From NCBI RefSeq assembly GCF_000306115.2, contig NZ_AKWX02000004.1, forward strand, positions 372,001 through 436,000: 64,000 nucleotides of DNA, in the 5' to 3' direction. A model generated the notes under the pieces. It was not told the origin of the DNA. It did not search any database and saw only the letters and a list, made by a program, of their open reading frames with translations. This document shows positions 19,642-28,565 of this stretch, one piece after another (the stretch's first letter is position 1; every line of letters begins with the position of its first letter). Source of the DNA: Leptospira wolffii serovar Khorat str. Khorat-H2 (GTDB taxonomy: Bacteria > Spirochaetota > Leptospiria > Leptospirales > Leptospiraceae). The position numbers and the translations under genes are program-made.

Positions 19642-20405
19642 CTGTATCTGCGCTCCAAAAGAAAGATATTCGCATACAGATTCGCTAGGATAAAGCTGAT
19701 ATAATAGAATATATCTTTTCCGTCCAGGATCCCCATTCTAAAAGATTCGAAATGCGAGGAGAGGGAAAGAAATCCGGCAAAGGAAAAGGAACCTCCGCCG
19801 AAAAATTTCAAAACGGGTTGGGTTCCCAAAAGAAAAAGAAATAAGCAGACTAATAAGGAAAGTATATAAGAACCGATTTGGTCCTTGCCGAAGAGCGATA
19901 GAAAGGTTCCTAGGCTGATATAAGCCCCCCCTAAAAGATAACAGCCGGTATAACCCGCAAATACGATTCCTAAATCCAAGTCTCCGAAGGCCCAGACGGA
20001 AAAAGGAATCGGAAGAGTGAGAATTAAAACGAAACCGAGGTAGGCCCAAGCGGCTAGGAATTTTCCTAAAACGATTTCCGATTTTAAAAAGGGAAGAGTG
20101 ACTAGTATCTCCAGTGTCCCAGATTTTTTTTCCTCGGACCAAAGCCTCATGGTAAGCGTGGGAAGAAATGCTGTGAAAAGCAGGGGAGTCCAGAGGAAGT
20201 AATCGTCCATACTCGCGATTTTTTTCTGCCAGAAGGATTCTTCTCCTAAGCCGTAAAAGAATAGGAAAGAGGATAAGAGTAAATACGCCGCCGCGAATAT
20301 ATATCCGATCTGGGTATTGAAATACGCTTCCCATTCTTTTTGGAAAACGGTTCGGATATTTCCGTAGAATCTAAATAAAAAAGGGATCATGGATTTCCCG
20401 TCCAA
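19638..20405 (-). CDS. ABC-2-type permease (GldF-like)
   Basis: 255 residues with six hydrophobic helices. FNTQIGYIFAAAYLLLSSFLFFYGLG and the segment MRLWSEEKKSGTLEILVTLP are typical of the ABC-2 permease/GldF family, where the short cytoplasmic EEK-x-G-TLE element contacts the ATPase. It overlaps the ATPase gene (20387-20405) and the GldG-type gene by short junctions, so the three encode one transporter complex. Confidence 0.85.
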   Translation of the reverse strand: MDGKSMIPFLFRFYGNIRTVFQKEWEAYFNTQIGYIFAAAYLLLSSFLFFYGLGEESFWQKKIASMDDYFLWTPLLFTAFLPTLTMRLWSEEKKSGTLEILVTLPFLKSEIVLGKFLAAWAYLGFVLILTLPIPFSVWAFGDLDLGIVFAGYTGCYLLGGAYISLGTFLSLFGKDQIGSYILSLLVCLFLFLLGTQPVLKFFGGGSFSFAGFLSLSSHFESFRMGILDGKDIFYYISFILANLYANIFLLERRYR

Positions 20406-21301
20406 TCTTGGAAGGCGGATTCTAAACTCTTCCTTGCGATTTTATACTCTATGATCGAAAAGGAACCGGATCTCAGTATTTCGAAGATTTCTTCCGGTTT
20501 CATGGATTCGGATTCCAATCTGAATTCCCGATCCGAATCGGATTCTGAAGCGAGTGAAATTTTGAGATCGGTTCCGGTAAACTTTCGTTCCAGAGTCCGT
20601 ATATCCGTTCTGGCTCGTAAAAGCACCGCATCCTTTCCTTTCCAGTCGGAAACAGGACGATCGGCTATCAGATTTCCATTATGTAAAACGAGAACGTGTT
20701 CGCAGAGTTCCTCCACTTCGGATAGAATATGAGAGGAAAATAAAAGAATTTTATCTTTCGCTAAATTACGAATTGTGGATCTAAATTGGGATACCTGCAG
20801 GGGATCCAGGCCGGAACTGGGTTCGTCCAGCACAATTATCTCCGGATCATGGATGAGTGCGCCTGCGAGTGCGAGTCTTTGCCTGGTTCCTCTGGACAAA
20901 ACTCCCGCTAAGGTATGCAGATCCGAGCGTAGATCGCAGATTTCTAGGACTTCCTTTCTTCTTCTTCTTAAATTCTCTCCCTCAAGGCCCCGGGCCTTGC
21001 CTAGGAAATCCAATGTCTCGTAGACAGTCATATCAGGATAGATAGGCGCCGATTCCGGAAGATATCCTAGATTCTTTTTGAATTCTATCGGATCGTTTTC
21101 TAAAGGGAGCCCGTTCCAGAAGACGTTTCCGGAATCCGGTTTTAAAAAACCGGTAAGAATTCTAAGTACGGTGGTTTTTCCCGCGCCGTTTCTACCTAAT
21201 AGACCCGTGATTCTATTTTTAGGAATTTCGAAGTTGGTTGGAGAGAGAGCGATCTTTCCCGAATAGATTTTAGAAAGATTTTCCGCTCTTAGGGAACCCA
21301 C
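20387..21301 (-). CDS. ABC transporter ATP-binding subunit (GldA-like)
   Basis: 304 residues. The Walker A motif GRNGAGKT is at about 35-42. The signature reads LSRGTRQRLALAGAL, with LSRGT in place of LSGGQ as in many ABC-2 systems, and Walker B is EIIVLDEPSSGLDP. The last 80 residues form the C-terminal extension typical of ABC-2/Gld ATPases. It is the first gene of a four-gene overlapping cassette. A possible terminator for the gene upstream (STAS) lies in the 48-base gap before it. Confidence 0.9.
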   Translation of the reverse strand: MGSLRAENLSKIYSGKIALSPTNFEIPKNRITGLLGRNGAGKTTVLRILTGFLKPDSGNVFWNGLPLENDPIEFKKNLGYLPESAPIYPDMTVYETLDFLGKARGLEGENLRRRRKEVLEICDLRSDLHTLAGVLSRGTRQRLALAGALIHDPEIIVLDEPSSGLDPLQVSQFRSTIRNLAKDKILLFSSHILSEVEELCEHVLVLHNGNLIADRPVSDWKGKDAVLLRARTDIRTLERKFTGTDLKISLASESDSDREFRLESESMKPEEIFEILRSGSFSIIEYKIARKSLESAFQDWTGNP

Positions 21302-21320
21302 GGGAATAGGCTCTTATAAG

Positions 21321-21354
21321 CCTAAGCCCGGGCAATCGTTTTTCCCGGCTTAGG
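21321..21354 (-). terminator. Hairpin after the STAS gene
   Basis: CCTAAGCCCGGG (21321-21332) pairs with CCCGGCTTAGG (21344-21354) with one bulge and an 11-base loop. It overlaps the stop of the STAS gene and lies ahead of the ABC cassette on the minus strand. Confidence 0.55.
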
Positions 21355-21652
21355 TTCTGATTCGGAGCATGGCGTCCACTTTGAATTTTCGGAGCACGTC
21401 CAGAAGATTAGGCTGCAGATTGATGACTTCCAATTTCACTCCGAAATGATCCAAAAGATTCCGAAGAGTGAGTAGTTTCGCAACCCCACTGGAAGTGATT
21501 TTTTTAGTAGGAGTCAGATCCAGAGTCAGATTTTGGATATGTGCTTTGGAAGCTTGTTCCGAAATTTCGTCAAAAACTTTCTCATACCCGTCGATCAATT
21601 GATTCTCGAAGCGGACGATTCCTTGTTTATTCTGTATCGTTAATTTGGCCAT
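21350..21652 (-). CDS. STAS-domain anti-anti-sigma factor
   Basis: 100 residues, the normal size of a single STAS domain. The phosphorylation-site region reads KKITSSGVAKLL, with S54 or S55 in the position phosphorylated by RsbW-like kinases. Beta strands LTLDLTPTK and LEVINLQP frame the expected alpha/beta layout. It probably takes part in a partner-switch with a HATPase kinase such as the one at 9090, but they are not neighbours here. It could also control something other than a sigma factor. Confidence 0.85.
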   Translation of the reverse strand: MAKLTIQNKQGIVRFENQLIDGYEKVFDEISEQASKAHIQNLTLDLTPTKKITSSGVAKLLTLRNLLDHFGVKLEVINLQPNLLDVLRKFKVDAMLRIRT

Positions 21653-21731
21653 GTTTCCACCGGCTTTCTAAGTAAAGAGACTCTAAAAAGAATTCCAACC
21701 CAACATATCATTCCTCAATTCCGAAAACGAT

Positions 21732-22529
21732 TTAAGAAGGAACGCAGGCGAAATTCCAGTAATTCGCTTTGGGAGAATACTCCCAGCTTTCATAATCGGA
21801 TCCTAGGGCGAGAATCTTCAGACCGGAAGATGTCAAAAGAGACTTCCAAAGATCCAGAGGATACGCCCTGTGCAAATGCTCCTCCTGGACGGAAGAATTC
21901 TTATCCGAAAACTCCAAAGAGGTACGGAGGATCCTGGTTTTGGGATCGTATTCGTTTCTCCAGACAAGCTTCGTGTCCGCGTGGGTCTCTTTGAGGACCT
22001 TGCCTTGGAAATTTTTTTGGAAATTTCTCTCTGTGCTTACATCGAAGAAAAAGACTCCTTTTTCGCTCAATAAGGAGCGAACGGAGGAAAACACCCTAAA
22101 TATCTCCTCGCTTTCTAAGAGATAATTCAAGGTATCGTGAACGGAAAATATAAGATCGAATTTGCCCGGCAGAGAGGGTAGTTTCAAAAGATCTCCTTGC
22201 ACTCGTTTTCCTCTAATATGGCTCAAATCGGCGATTTGAAGCATTTCGTAAGAGGAGTCCAATCCCCAAAGTTCCGCGTTAGGGGGAAGGTATTTCCAGA
22301 TTTTACAGGTGCCGCAGCCTAGGTCCAGGATCCTTTTGGGCGGATTTTCGGGGGCCGAAAGATGATAGGATTCGAGGATCATATCTGCCCATTCTCGGTA
22401 AGGAGCCCGACTCATCACTCTGTCATAAATGCCCGCAAATGCCGTATAAGGCTTTTTTTGGGCGATTGGAGAAATATTTCTTGATTTATTCCCCTGGTTG
22501 CGGGTATTCCTATCCATTTGATGCGACAT
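21732..22529 (-). CDS. Class I SAM-dependent methyltransferase
   Basis: 265 residues. Motif I reads ILDLGCGTCKIWKYLP, and the other binding strands include LWGLDSSYEML and DLIFSVHDTLNYLL. The substrate is unknown: similar proteins methylate small molecules, lipids or tRNA wobble nucleotides. The N-terminal 25 residues (MSHQMDRNTRNQGNKSRN) are polar and not conserved-looking. It is divergent from the SpiroCoCo gene. Confidence 0.75.
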   Translation of the reverse strand: MSHQMDRNTRNQGNKSRNISPIAQKKPYTAFAGIYDRVMSRAPYREWADMILESYHLSAPENPPKRILDLGCGTCKIWKYLPPNAELWGLDSSYEMLQIADLSHIRGKRVQGDLLKLPSLPGKFDLIFSVHDTLNYLLESEEIFRVFSSVRSLLSEKGVFFFDVSTERNFQKNFQGKVLKETHADTKLVWRNEYDPKTRILRTSLEFSDKNSSVQEEHLHRAYPLDLWKSLLTSSGLKILALGSDYESWEYSPKANYWNFACVPS

Positions 22530-22576
22530 AATTCTCAGAAAGGTTTTTTTTCGAGAATCGTTGATTCATTCACAGT

Positions 22577-25500
22577 ATGGGCCTAGAACTCTTTATACCT
22601 TTTTTGGCCAGTGTAGGCATAACTATCCTCCTTCGCAGGATGGACAAGTCGAATTATAAACTCAGTCAAATCAAACGATACACCGGCAAACTCCAGGAAG
22701 AATTGCAGGAGATTGCTCTAGAAAAGATCCAGTCCGTTAAGGATTCCGGAATCGAATTGGAAATCACTCTCAAGCAGACCCGAAAACTCGCAGAAGACGT
22801 AAAGGGTCTGAACGAAGAATCCAGGCAGCTCTTGGATACGATTCGATCCAATCGGGATTTCTTAAGTGCAATCACTCTGGATTTAAAGGAAGTAGTACAT
22901 CTTTCTTCCGATATCCGCCAAGAGTCCCAGTCCATCCAAGAAGGTTTGGGCAAATTGGAATTGGGGAAAAGGGAAGTCCAAGCCATCGGTTCTAAAATCC
23001 AGGAGCTTCGTTCCGAGGCGGAAATTCTATTGGATGCATTCCAGGAGAAATTGAATTTCCGGTCCGATGATATACTACAATCCCTCGCATCTAAAATCGT
23101 AGAATTGGAAGGCCTTTTAGAAGCCAAGTCCGATCGTGTGGAAGCCGGTTTGGAAGAATTGGGAGAAGCATATCGCCAGAAATTAGAGGGCCAGACCAAA
23201 ACGATCCTGAACGACACCGTCGGAAAAGTGGACCAAGCCAGAGAAGAAGTGAAGTCGCTTCTGGAATCCATGCAGGCTAAAGAAGAGGATATGGACGCTC
23301 AGACGGATCGTATCCAGACCGCATTCCTTACGGTTTCCGAAAAATTGGATCGATTGGATCTAAGGGTAGAAGAGAAAGCGGAACTTGCGGATCGTAAATT
23401 GGAAGAAACCTTCCAGAGAAACGAATCTTCTCTGAGACAAAAATACGATCAAATATTGGAACAAGTCGTTCATTCTAAAGAAGCGTTTCTGAACGGTGTC
23501 AAGATCGAGATCGAAGCTATTCGCAAAGAGATAGAAGGGATGAGTTTGGAGACCCTGACTCGCAGGGACGAAATCCTAAACGAAACTCGCAGACAAGCGG
23601 AAGGAATCAACGATTCCATTAATATCTTCCAAGAGAAATATTTGGAAGCGGAGAATAAGCTACTCAAGCAGGCCGATTCTAGAAAATCCGAACTCACACG
23701 CCAGATCGATTCTTTCGAAGACGAGTTCAATCGTATTAGCGCGGGGCTACGTAACGAAGCCGAGGATCTGCGAAAAGAAATCCTGGTGGGTTTAAAAGAA
23801 TTCCATTCTTCTCTGGAAACTTCTCGTTCCGAAGAAGAAAGAAAATCCAGAAATCGGATCGAGCAAATCCGCCTAGGATTAGAGGAAGAGCTTTCCGCTC
23901 TGCACGCTTCTCATTCCGAGAGATTCCGTGCCGAATGGGACGGTATCCGAGAAAACGTAAAAATATTCGATGTGCAGGTTTCCACTCGCATGAAGGAAAT
24001 GGATTCCTATGTGAAGGATATCCGGGAAGCCTTGGAAGCGACGGCGGGAGAGATTTTGGGAGAAACGGAATCCAAGGTCGGTGAGATCGGCGCAAGCATA
24101 GACGAGGAATTCCGTAAAATGGATCGCCGTCTGGAGCATTTCGCTCGCTCCTGGGAAGACGAAGTCGTTTCCCAGAAAAATCATACGATGGAAGCTATCC
24201 GCGGTTTGGAAGAAAGACTCTCCCAAATCCATTTCAAAGGCGCGGAGTATCTGGAAGAATTCGCCAAGACTTATGCGGAACAGAAGGATAAGATTGAGGA
24301 ATTCGTAACCAAATATAAGGCCAATTTCCGTAAAGACGGGGAAGAGGTTCGAGAAGAACTTCTGGTACGCTATAAGGAAATGAAAGTGGACGGCCAGAAT
24401 TTAGTGGAGTCCATCAAAGAAGAATATTCCTCCGTAGGCGAGAGATTCGAGAACCTTCTACGTAAAAACGAGAAAATTCTGGAAATGCAAGCGGATAGAA
24501 TCCGTACCACCACAGAGTCCCAATTGGACAAGGCTGCGGATCAGGCCAAAGCAGTATTAGAAAAATTGAAAGAATCCGGTCAGGAATTCTTCGAAAGGCA
24601 GGAAGAGAAAATCGACCGCCTGAATGGCACCATCGATTCCAAGATCAACAAGCAATTGTCCAATCTTCTGGACAAAGGACAGGTACAACTCGGCCAGTTG
24701 GAAGAGCGTATTGCCAAGCATTTGGTGGACGTGAAGCGCAATCTGGAAGATGCGCTTTCCTCCGGTTTGGAAGAAAGCGAAGGCCAGATGCAAAGATTCC
24801 AGACCCAGGTCAAAGCGTTGCTGAAGGAAACGGAAGCTTCTTCCGAAGAGTTCCTAAGAACGGGAAGAGAAGAATTCCAAACCGCTCAAAAAGAATACCG
24901 TATGCTCCAAATGGATCTCCGCAAGGATTTAGAAGAAATCCGAGAGGCCAAGAAGTCCCTTTTTGCGGAATTGGAAGAAGAGGCGGAAGAACTCAGAAAT
25001 TCCGTGGACCAAATTTCCGAAAGAATGGAAGACGCGGAAAAACGTTCCACATTATTCCTGGAAGTCAGAGAACTTATCCAAAAATCCGAGGACTTCGTAT
25101 CCGAAGTTCGCAACGCTTTGGAAGAAGCGGAGCATACAGACAAGATCTACGAGAATGTGGATCAGAATTTGAATCGTATACGCGGCTTGCAGGACCAACT
25201 CGAATCCAGGATCGAGGCGGTAGAAAAGAGAGAAGAGGAAATTCTCGCTGTGCAAGAAAAAGCGGATCTTCTCCGGGAAGAATTCCAGAAGATGATGGAG
25301 GAGTCCGCTCAATGGAACGACACCCATCGCAAGTTAGTAGAGGCCGGAGAGAGGGCCTTCGAAATGGAGAACCGCTTCCTGGATCTGGAAGAACGTTTGG
25401 GAAGAGTCTCGACCGTAGGTGAAGAACTTCGTCACCTAAGCGAAGAGTCGGAATTGCATAAGGAAACTTCCGGTCGTGTCGGCCAGAAAATCCGTGAGAT

Positions 25501-26005
25501 GGAAAAGGAAATCTCCATCTTGGAAGCCAGAGAGAAAGAAGTCGCGGAGACTCTTAGAAAAACCGACGAGCGTCTGGAGTCCTTGGCTGGAAGGAAAGAA
25601 GAGATTCTCTCCGTGGAAGCTAAGTTCGATAAGATCGAGGATCTGATGAGCGAGCTGGGAGAAAGGCATAAGCAGATCAGCACCCTCCAGCAAAGACTGG
25701 ACGATATGAAAGACGGTGCCTTAGCCGTTAAGGAAGAGTTGGAAGGTTTGTTAACCGAAGCAGACGATACGTTCGAGAAGCTTTCCGCCTTTATGGATGC
25801 GGTTCAATCCACTGTTTCCAAGCCGGAACTTTCCAAAGCCGGGAAGTCTTCCGAGAAGAATCCTTTAGTCGCTAGAAAGAGAGCGACCGTACTTAATTTA
25901 TTTCATAACTTCCATTGGTCTGCAGAGACCATTGCGGAGAAATTAGGACTAGAGACTTCGTTAGTCCAAACGATTATTCAGAGTGAGACGGTGAAAAAGG
26001 GATGA
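22577..26005 (+). CDS. Giant membrane-anchored coiled-coil protein (SpiroCoCo type)
   Basis: 1142 residues. A short N-terminal hydrophobic helix (about 4-19) anchors it, and residues about 20-1065 are almost continuous charged coiled coil with heptads, rich in Glu, Lys, Arg and Leu. Residues about 1098-1135 form a small helix-turn-helix-like domain (RKRATVLNLFHNFHW, then AETIAEKLGLETSLVQTII) resembling sigma-region-4-like modules. The length and shape match the spirochaetal proteins named SpiroCoCo in databases, as I recall. A structural role (cytoplasmic filament or cell-shape scaffold) is likely but unproven. The histone gene comes next on the same strand, after 279 bases. Confidence 0.85.
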   Translation: MGLELFIPFLASVGITILLRRMDKSNYKLSQIKRYTGKLQEELQEIALEKIQSVKDSGIELEITLKQTRKLAEDVKGLNEESRQLLDTIRSNRDFLSAITLDLKEVVHLSSDIRQESQSIQEGLGKLELGKREVQAIGSKIQELRSEAEILLDAFQEKLNFRSDDILQSLASKIVELEGLLEAKSDRVEAGLEELGEAYRQKLEGQTKTILNDTVGKVDQAREEVKSLLESMQAKEEDMDAQTDRIQTAFLTVSEKLDRLDLRVEEKAELADRKLEETFQRNESSLRQKYDQILEQVVHSKEAFLNGVKIEIEAIRKEIEGMSLETLTRRDEILNETRRQAEGINDSINIFQEKYLEAENKLLKQADSRKSELTRQIDSFEDEFNRISAGLRNEAEDLRKEILVGLKEFHSSLETSRSEEERKSRNRIEQIRLGLEEELSALHASHSERFRAEWDGIRENVKIFDVQVSTRMKEMDSYVKDIREALEATAGEILGETESKVGEIGASIDEEFRKMDRRLEHFARSWEDEVVSQKNHTMEAIRGLEERLSQIHFKGAEYLEEFAKTYAEQKDKIEEFVTKYKANFRKDGEEVREELLVRYKEMKVDGQNLVESIKEEYSSVGERFENLLRKNEKILEMQADRIRTTTESQLDKAADQAKAVLEKLKESGQEFFERQEEKIDRLNGTIDSKINKQLSNLLDKGQVQLGQLEERIAKHLVDVKRNLEDALSSGLEESEGQMQRFQTQVKALLKETEASSEEFLRTGREEFQTAQKEYRMLQMDLRKDLEEIREAKKSLFAELEEEAEELRNSVDQISERMEDAEKRSTLFLEVRELIQKSEDFVSEVRNALEEAEHTDKIYENVDQNLNRIRGLQDQLESRIEAVEKREEEILAVQEKADLLREEFQKMMEESAQWNDTHRKLVEAGERAFEMENRFLDLEERLGRVSTVGEELRHLSEESELHKETSGRVGQKIREMEKEISILEAREKEVAETLRKTDERLESLAGRKEEILSVEAKFDKIEDLMSELGERHKQISTLQQRLDDMKDGALAVKEELEGLLTEADDTFEKLSAFMDAVQSTVSKPELSKAGKSSEKNPLVARKRATVLNLFHNFHWSAETIAEKLGLETSLVQTIIQSETVKKG

Positions 26006-26122
26006 TTTTTTTCTTGACCTCGACCTTTTCCCCCAATATGTCTCGTTCCGACTTGTATTATACGTTACGTAATAAATTTCATAGGAGTACTTTCTTAGTT
26101 TTTAAGAAAACAATGAAATTAT

Positions 26123-26193
26123 AAGGAGCTTTTTCGAAAATGATTCCTTTTTTCGAGCCCTCTGGAAACGTATCTTAATAAATTCGATACGTT
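26123..26193 (+). promoter_or_regulatory. Structured leader of the histone gene with a 12-residue reading frame
   Basis: A ribosome site AAGGAG (26123-26128) precedes an ATG at 26140 that opens a 12-codon frame ending TAA at 26176-26178 (product MIPFFEPSGNVS). Its last codons lie in a stem AACGTATC (26167-26174) with GATACGTT (26186-26193). A ribosome on this frame would open that stem. The arrangement resembles leader-peptide control, although it could be coincidental. A TTACGTAAT palindrome at 26065-26073 lies further upstream. Confidence 0.4.
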
Positions 26194-26284
26194 CCGGAAA
26201 GTTTCGGGATGGGAAAAGGAGAAGCCCCCAAAGCTCGTTCGTATGGTACAAAAAAAGAAAACTACTGTTAAGAGGAAGAATTCC

Positions 26285-26476
26285 ATGGCTCAAAGCGCTG
26301 AAAAGGATACCCTCATCGTCGCAAGCAAAGTAAAAGCTTATATCAAGTCCAAAGGCTTTATGACTTCCGGAGATGCGGTCGACGGCTTGAATGAGAAGCT
26401 CTACGCACTGATCGACGATGCACTGAAACGTACCGAGGCGAACAAACGCACTACGGTAAGACCAACCGACTTCTAA
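26285..26476 (+). CDS. Bacterial histone-fold DNA-binding protein
   Basis: 63 residues from the ATG at 26285, which has a good AGAGGAAG ribosome site. It maps onto a histone fold: helix 1 at about 11-23 (IVASKVKAYIKSKG), helix 2 at about 29-54 (GDAVDGLNEKLYALIDDA and on), loop 2 RTTV at 55-58 with the conserved Arg-Thr pair, and a very short helix 3 with D62. The KRTTVRPTDF end closely parallels archaeal (RKTIKAED) and H4 (RKTVTAMD) endings. Leptospira and Bdellovibrio histones of this short type are known to bind DNA and be abundant. An upstream in-frame ATG at 26243 would add a basic tail (MVQKKKTTVKRKNS) but lacks a ribosome site. Seven bases separate it from map. Confidence 0.9.
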   Translation: MAQSAEKDTLIVASKVKAYIKSKGFMTSGDAVDGLNEKLYALIDDALKRTEANKRTTVRPTDF

Positions 26477-26483
26477 GAGATTC

Positions 26484-27242
26484 TTGATCTACATCAAGAA
26501 CAAATCTGAAATCGAGAAAATGAGGGCGGCGGGCAAACTAGCCGCCGCACTTCTGGACTATATATCCGGCTATATCAAGCCGGGTGTTAGTACTCTCGTT
26601 ATCAACGATCTCTGCGAAGAATTCACAAAAAAAAAAGGCGGTAAGTCTGCGCCTTTAGGATACAAGGGATTTCCAAAATCCGTTTGTACCTCCATTAACG
26701 ACGTTGTCTGTCACGGTATTCCCAAAGCGACCGATGTGTTGAAAGACGGGGATATCGTAAATGTGGATGTAACTCCCATTGTGGACGGCTACCACGGAGA
26801 TAGTTCCCGTACTTTCATAGTAGGCGGAAAGACTTCTCCCGAAGTGGAACGACTCGTAAAAGACGCCGAAAGGGCCATGTGGGTCGGGATCGAACAAGTA
26901 AAACCAGGCAATCGAGTCAGCGATATCGCGAATGCGATCGACGATTATCTGACTCCTAAAGGATACGGAATCGTTCGAGATCTCATGGGTCACGGTATCG
27001 GAAGGGGCTTCCATGAGGAACCTCAGATTCCCCATTATCGCTCCAATCGTAAACTGGCAAAACTCGAGCCAGGAATGACTTTCACGATAGAACCCATGGT
27101 GAATCTGGGAACCTGGGAAGTGATCTTCTCCAAAAAAGACGGATGGACCGTAAATACTAAAGACGGCAAATGGTCCGCTCAATTCGAACATACGATACTC
27201 GTTACAGAAAAAGGCTATGAAATTTTAACCCTACCGGAGTAA
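26484..27242 (+). CDS. map: Methionine aminopeptidase
   Basis: 252 residues, type I size. It removes the N-terminal methionine of new proteins. Metal ligands are visible: D in VNVDVTPIVDGYHGDSS (two aspartates), H in GHGIGRGFHEEPQIPHY, E in TFTIEPM and E in QFEHTILVT. The start is a TTG with an AAGAGA-type site. It is 7 bases after the histone gene and probably shares its transcript, which is an unusual pairing. The next gene follows after 4 bases. Confidence 0.95.
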   Translation: MIYIKNKSEIEKMRAAGKLAAALLDYISGYIKPGVSTLVINDLCEEFTKKKGGKSAPLGYKGFPKSVCTSINDVVCHGIPKATDVLKDGDIVNVDVTPIVDGYHGDSSRTFIVGGKTSPEVERLVKDAERAMWVGIEQVKPGNRVSDIANAIDDYLTPKGYGIVRDLMGHGIGRGFHEEPQIPHYRSNRKLAKLEPGMTFTIEPMVNLGTWEVIFSKKDGWTVNTKDGKWSAQFEHTILVTEKGYEILTLPE

Positions 27243-27246
27243 TCTG

Positions 27247-28176
27247 GTGGGCATGGATTTCGTTTGGAAATATATTTCTGTCCTAGGAAAGGATTTCGCC
27301 TTTTTCGGTTTAGGCTTCCTCGTTTTCTTCATCGGCAAGAAGGTAAAGGATTGGACGGAACCCCGTAAATTGGATCATGAATTGGTCCGTTCCGATAACG
27401 GAGCCCTGGCCTTATCCCTTTCGGGGCATTATTTAGGGATCATCATTCTTTTCATCACGGTAGTCTCTCATCCGGGAGAAGAAGGACAGTTTCTGAACGA
27501 TCTTATCCAAGTGTTTTCCTTCTCCATATTAGGAGTCCTTCTACTTTTGATTTCTCAGAAAATCAACGACGGTTTGATTTTAGGTGGGATAGACGCCCAG
27601 GAAGAAATTTACGAAAAAAAGAATCTAGCCGTCGCATCGGTTCTGTTCGGAGGAACCATCGCTAGTTCCTTTTTTATCGCCGCCGCGTTGAACGGAGATA
27701 TAGGCGCCAAAGTTTTCCCCGGGGGTTTGAATTTGGGCGTATCGCCTATCCTTGAGAAGACGATCATAGGTTGCATTTTATCCGTGATTTTTTTCGCGGT
27801 GGGGCAGATAGGTATGATTCTTTTCGCTTATTATTATAAGCTTTGGATTCCCTATCGATTGAGAAACGAATTGGAATCCAAACAAAATCTGGCGGCGGGC
27901 ACCGCTTTTGCCGGAGCTCTACTTGCGATCGGCATACTATTGACCCGCGCCCTATTTAGAGAATTCGAGTCCTTACTTCAAACCGGAATTCTGCTTTTAC
28001 TCGATCTAGGTCTTGCGTTCCTATTGATTCCCGTTTTGCATTTCTTTGCGGACTGGGTGGTTCTTCCCGGTTCGACTCTGAAAGAGGAAATCGAAAGAGA
28101 CCAAAATTTCGGAGCGGGTTTGCTGGAGGCTGTGGTGTTAGTCTCTTTTTCAGCGATCATTTTCTTTGCGGTATAG
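27247..28176 (+). CDS. DUF350-family membrane protein
   Basis: 309 residues with about eight to ten hydrophobic helices. The repeated element (LALSLSGHYLGIIILFITVV and FGGTIASSFFIAAALNGD; NLAAGTAFAGALLAIGIL) is that of tandem DUF350 domains. The family is often found near stress or signalling genes, and its function is not established. The start is GTG at 27247 or ATG at 27253. It directly follows map and may be in the same operon. Its stop adjoins that of the convergent gene at 28177. Confidence 0.75.
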   Translation: MGMDFVWKYISVLGKDFAFFGLGFLVFFIGKKVKDWTEPRKLDHELVRSDNGALALSLSGHYLGIIILFITVVSHPGEEGQFLNDLIQVFSFSILGVLLLLISQKINDGLILGGIDAQEEIYEKKNLAVASVLFGGTIASSFFIAAALNGDIGAKVFPGGLNLGVSPILEKTIIGCILSVIFFAVGQIGMILFAYYYKLWIPYRLRNELESKQNLAAGTAFAGALLAIGILLTRALFREFESLLQTGILLLLDLGLAFLLIPVLHFFADWVVLPGSTLKEEIERDQNFGAGLLEAVVLVSFSAIIFFAV

Positions 28177-28548
28177 TTAAAAGAGTTCCTGAGAAGAATA
28201 GAGTTTCCATTCTAAATGGTAAACTTTCTTGGTACCGAACTCTGCCGCTTCTTGCAATACCATCTTTTCATTCTCTTCCAGAGCCAGAAAGGAATAGGCT
28301 TCTCGTAGATCGTCGCAGATCTCCTTGAAGATCGGTTTGTGCAAGGGAAGAAAAGGAGAGAGTCCTCTCTCGGAAAATCCCCTCAGAGCGCCTAAGATCC
28401 CTGCAAGAAGTATCCTACCCAAAGGGCGACTCCTTTCCTGGGGGAGATCCAATCCTGCTTCCTTCGCAGCGGTTAAGAGTTCCTGCAATGGAATTCCTCC
28501 TGGAACTCCCGAAAATGGTTGTAGGAAATCCTCTTCTCCTTCCTTCAT
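28177..28548 (-). CDS. Small unknown protein
   Basis: About 123 residues from the ATG at 28548 (an ATG at 28560 would add four). The protein is mainly helical with a central GRILLAGILGALRGFSERG stretch, and it lacks a signal peptide or known motif. It is divergent from queG across 17 bases and convergent with the DUF350 gene. I do not recognise a family. The closeness to queG suggests a shared promoter region. Confidence 0.55.
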   Translation of the reverse strand: MKEGEEDFLQPFSGVPGGIPLQELLTAAKEAGLDLPQERSRPLGRILLAGILGALRGFSERGLSPFLPLHKPIFKEICDDLREAYSFLALEENEKMVLQEAAEFGTKKVYHLEWKLYSSQELF

Positions 28549-28565
28549 ACTGAAAATCATAGATT

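Noticed and set aside
22666..25693. Several long antisense reading frames within the coiled-coil gene
   Set aside because: They mirror the biased codons (rich in GAA, AAG, GAG) of a long coiled coil, have no ribosome sites and no domain pattern.
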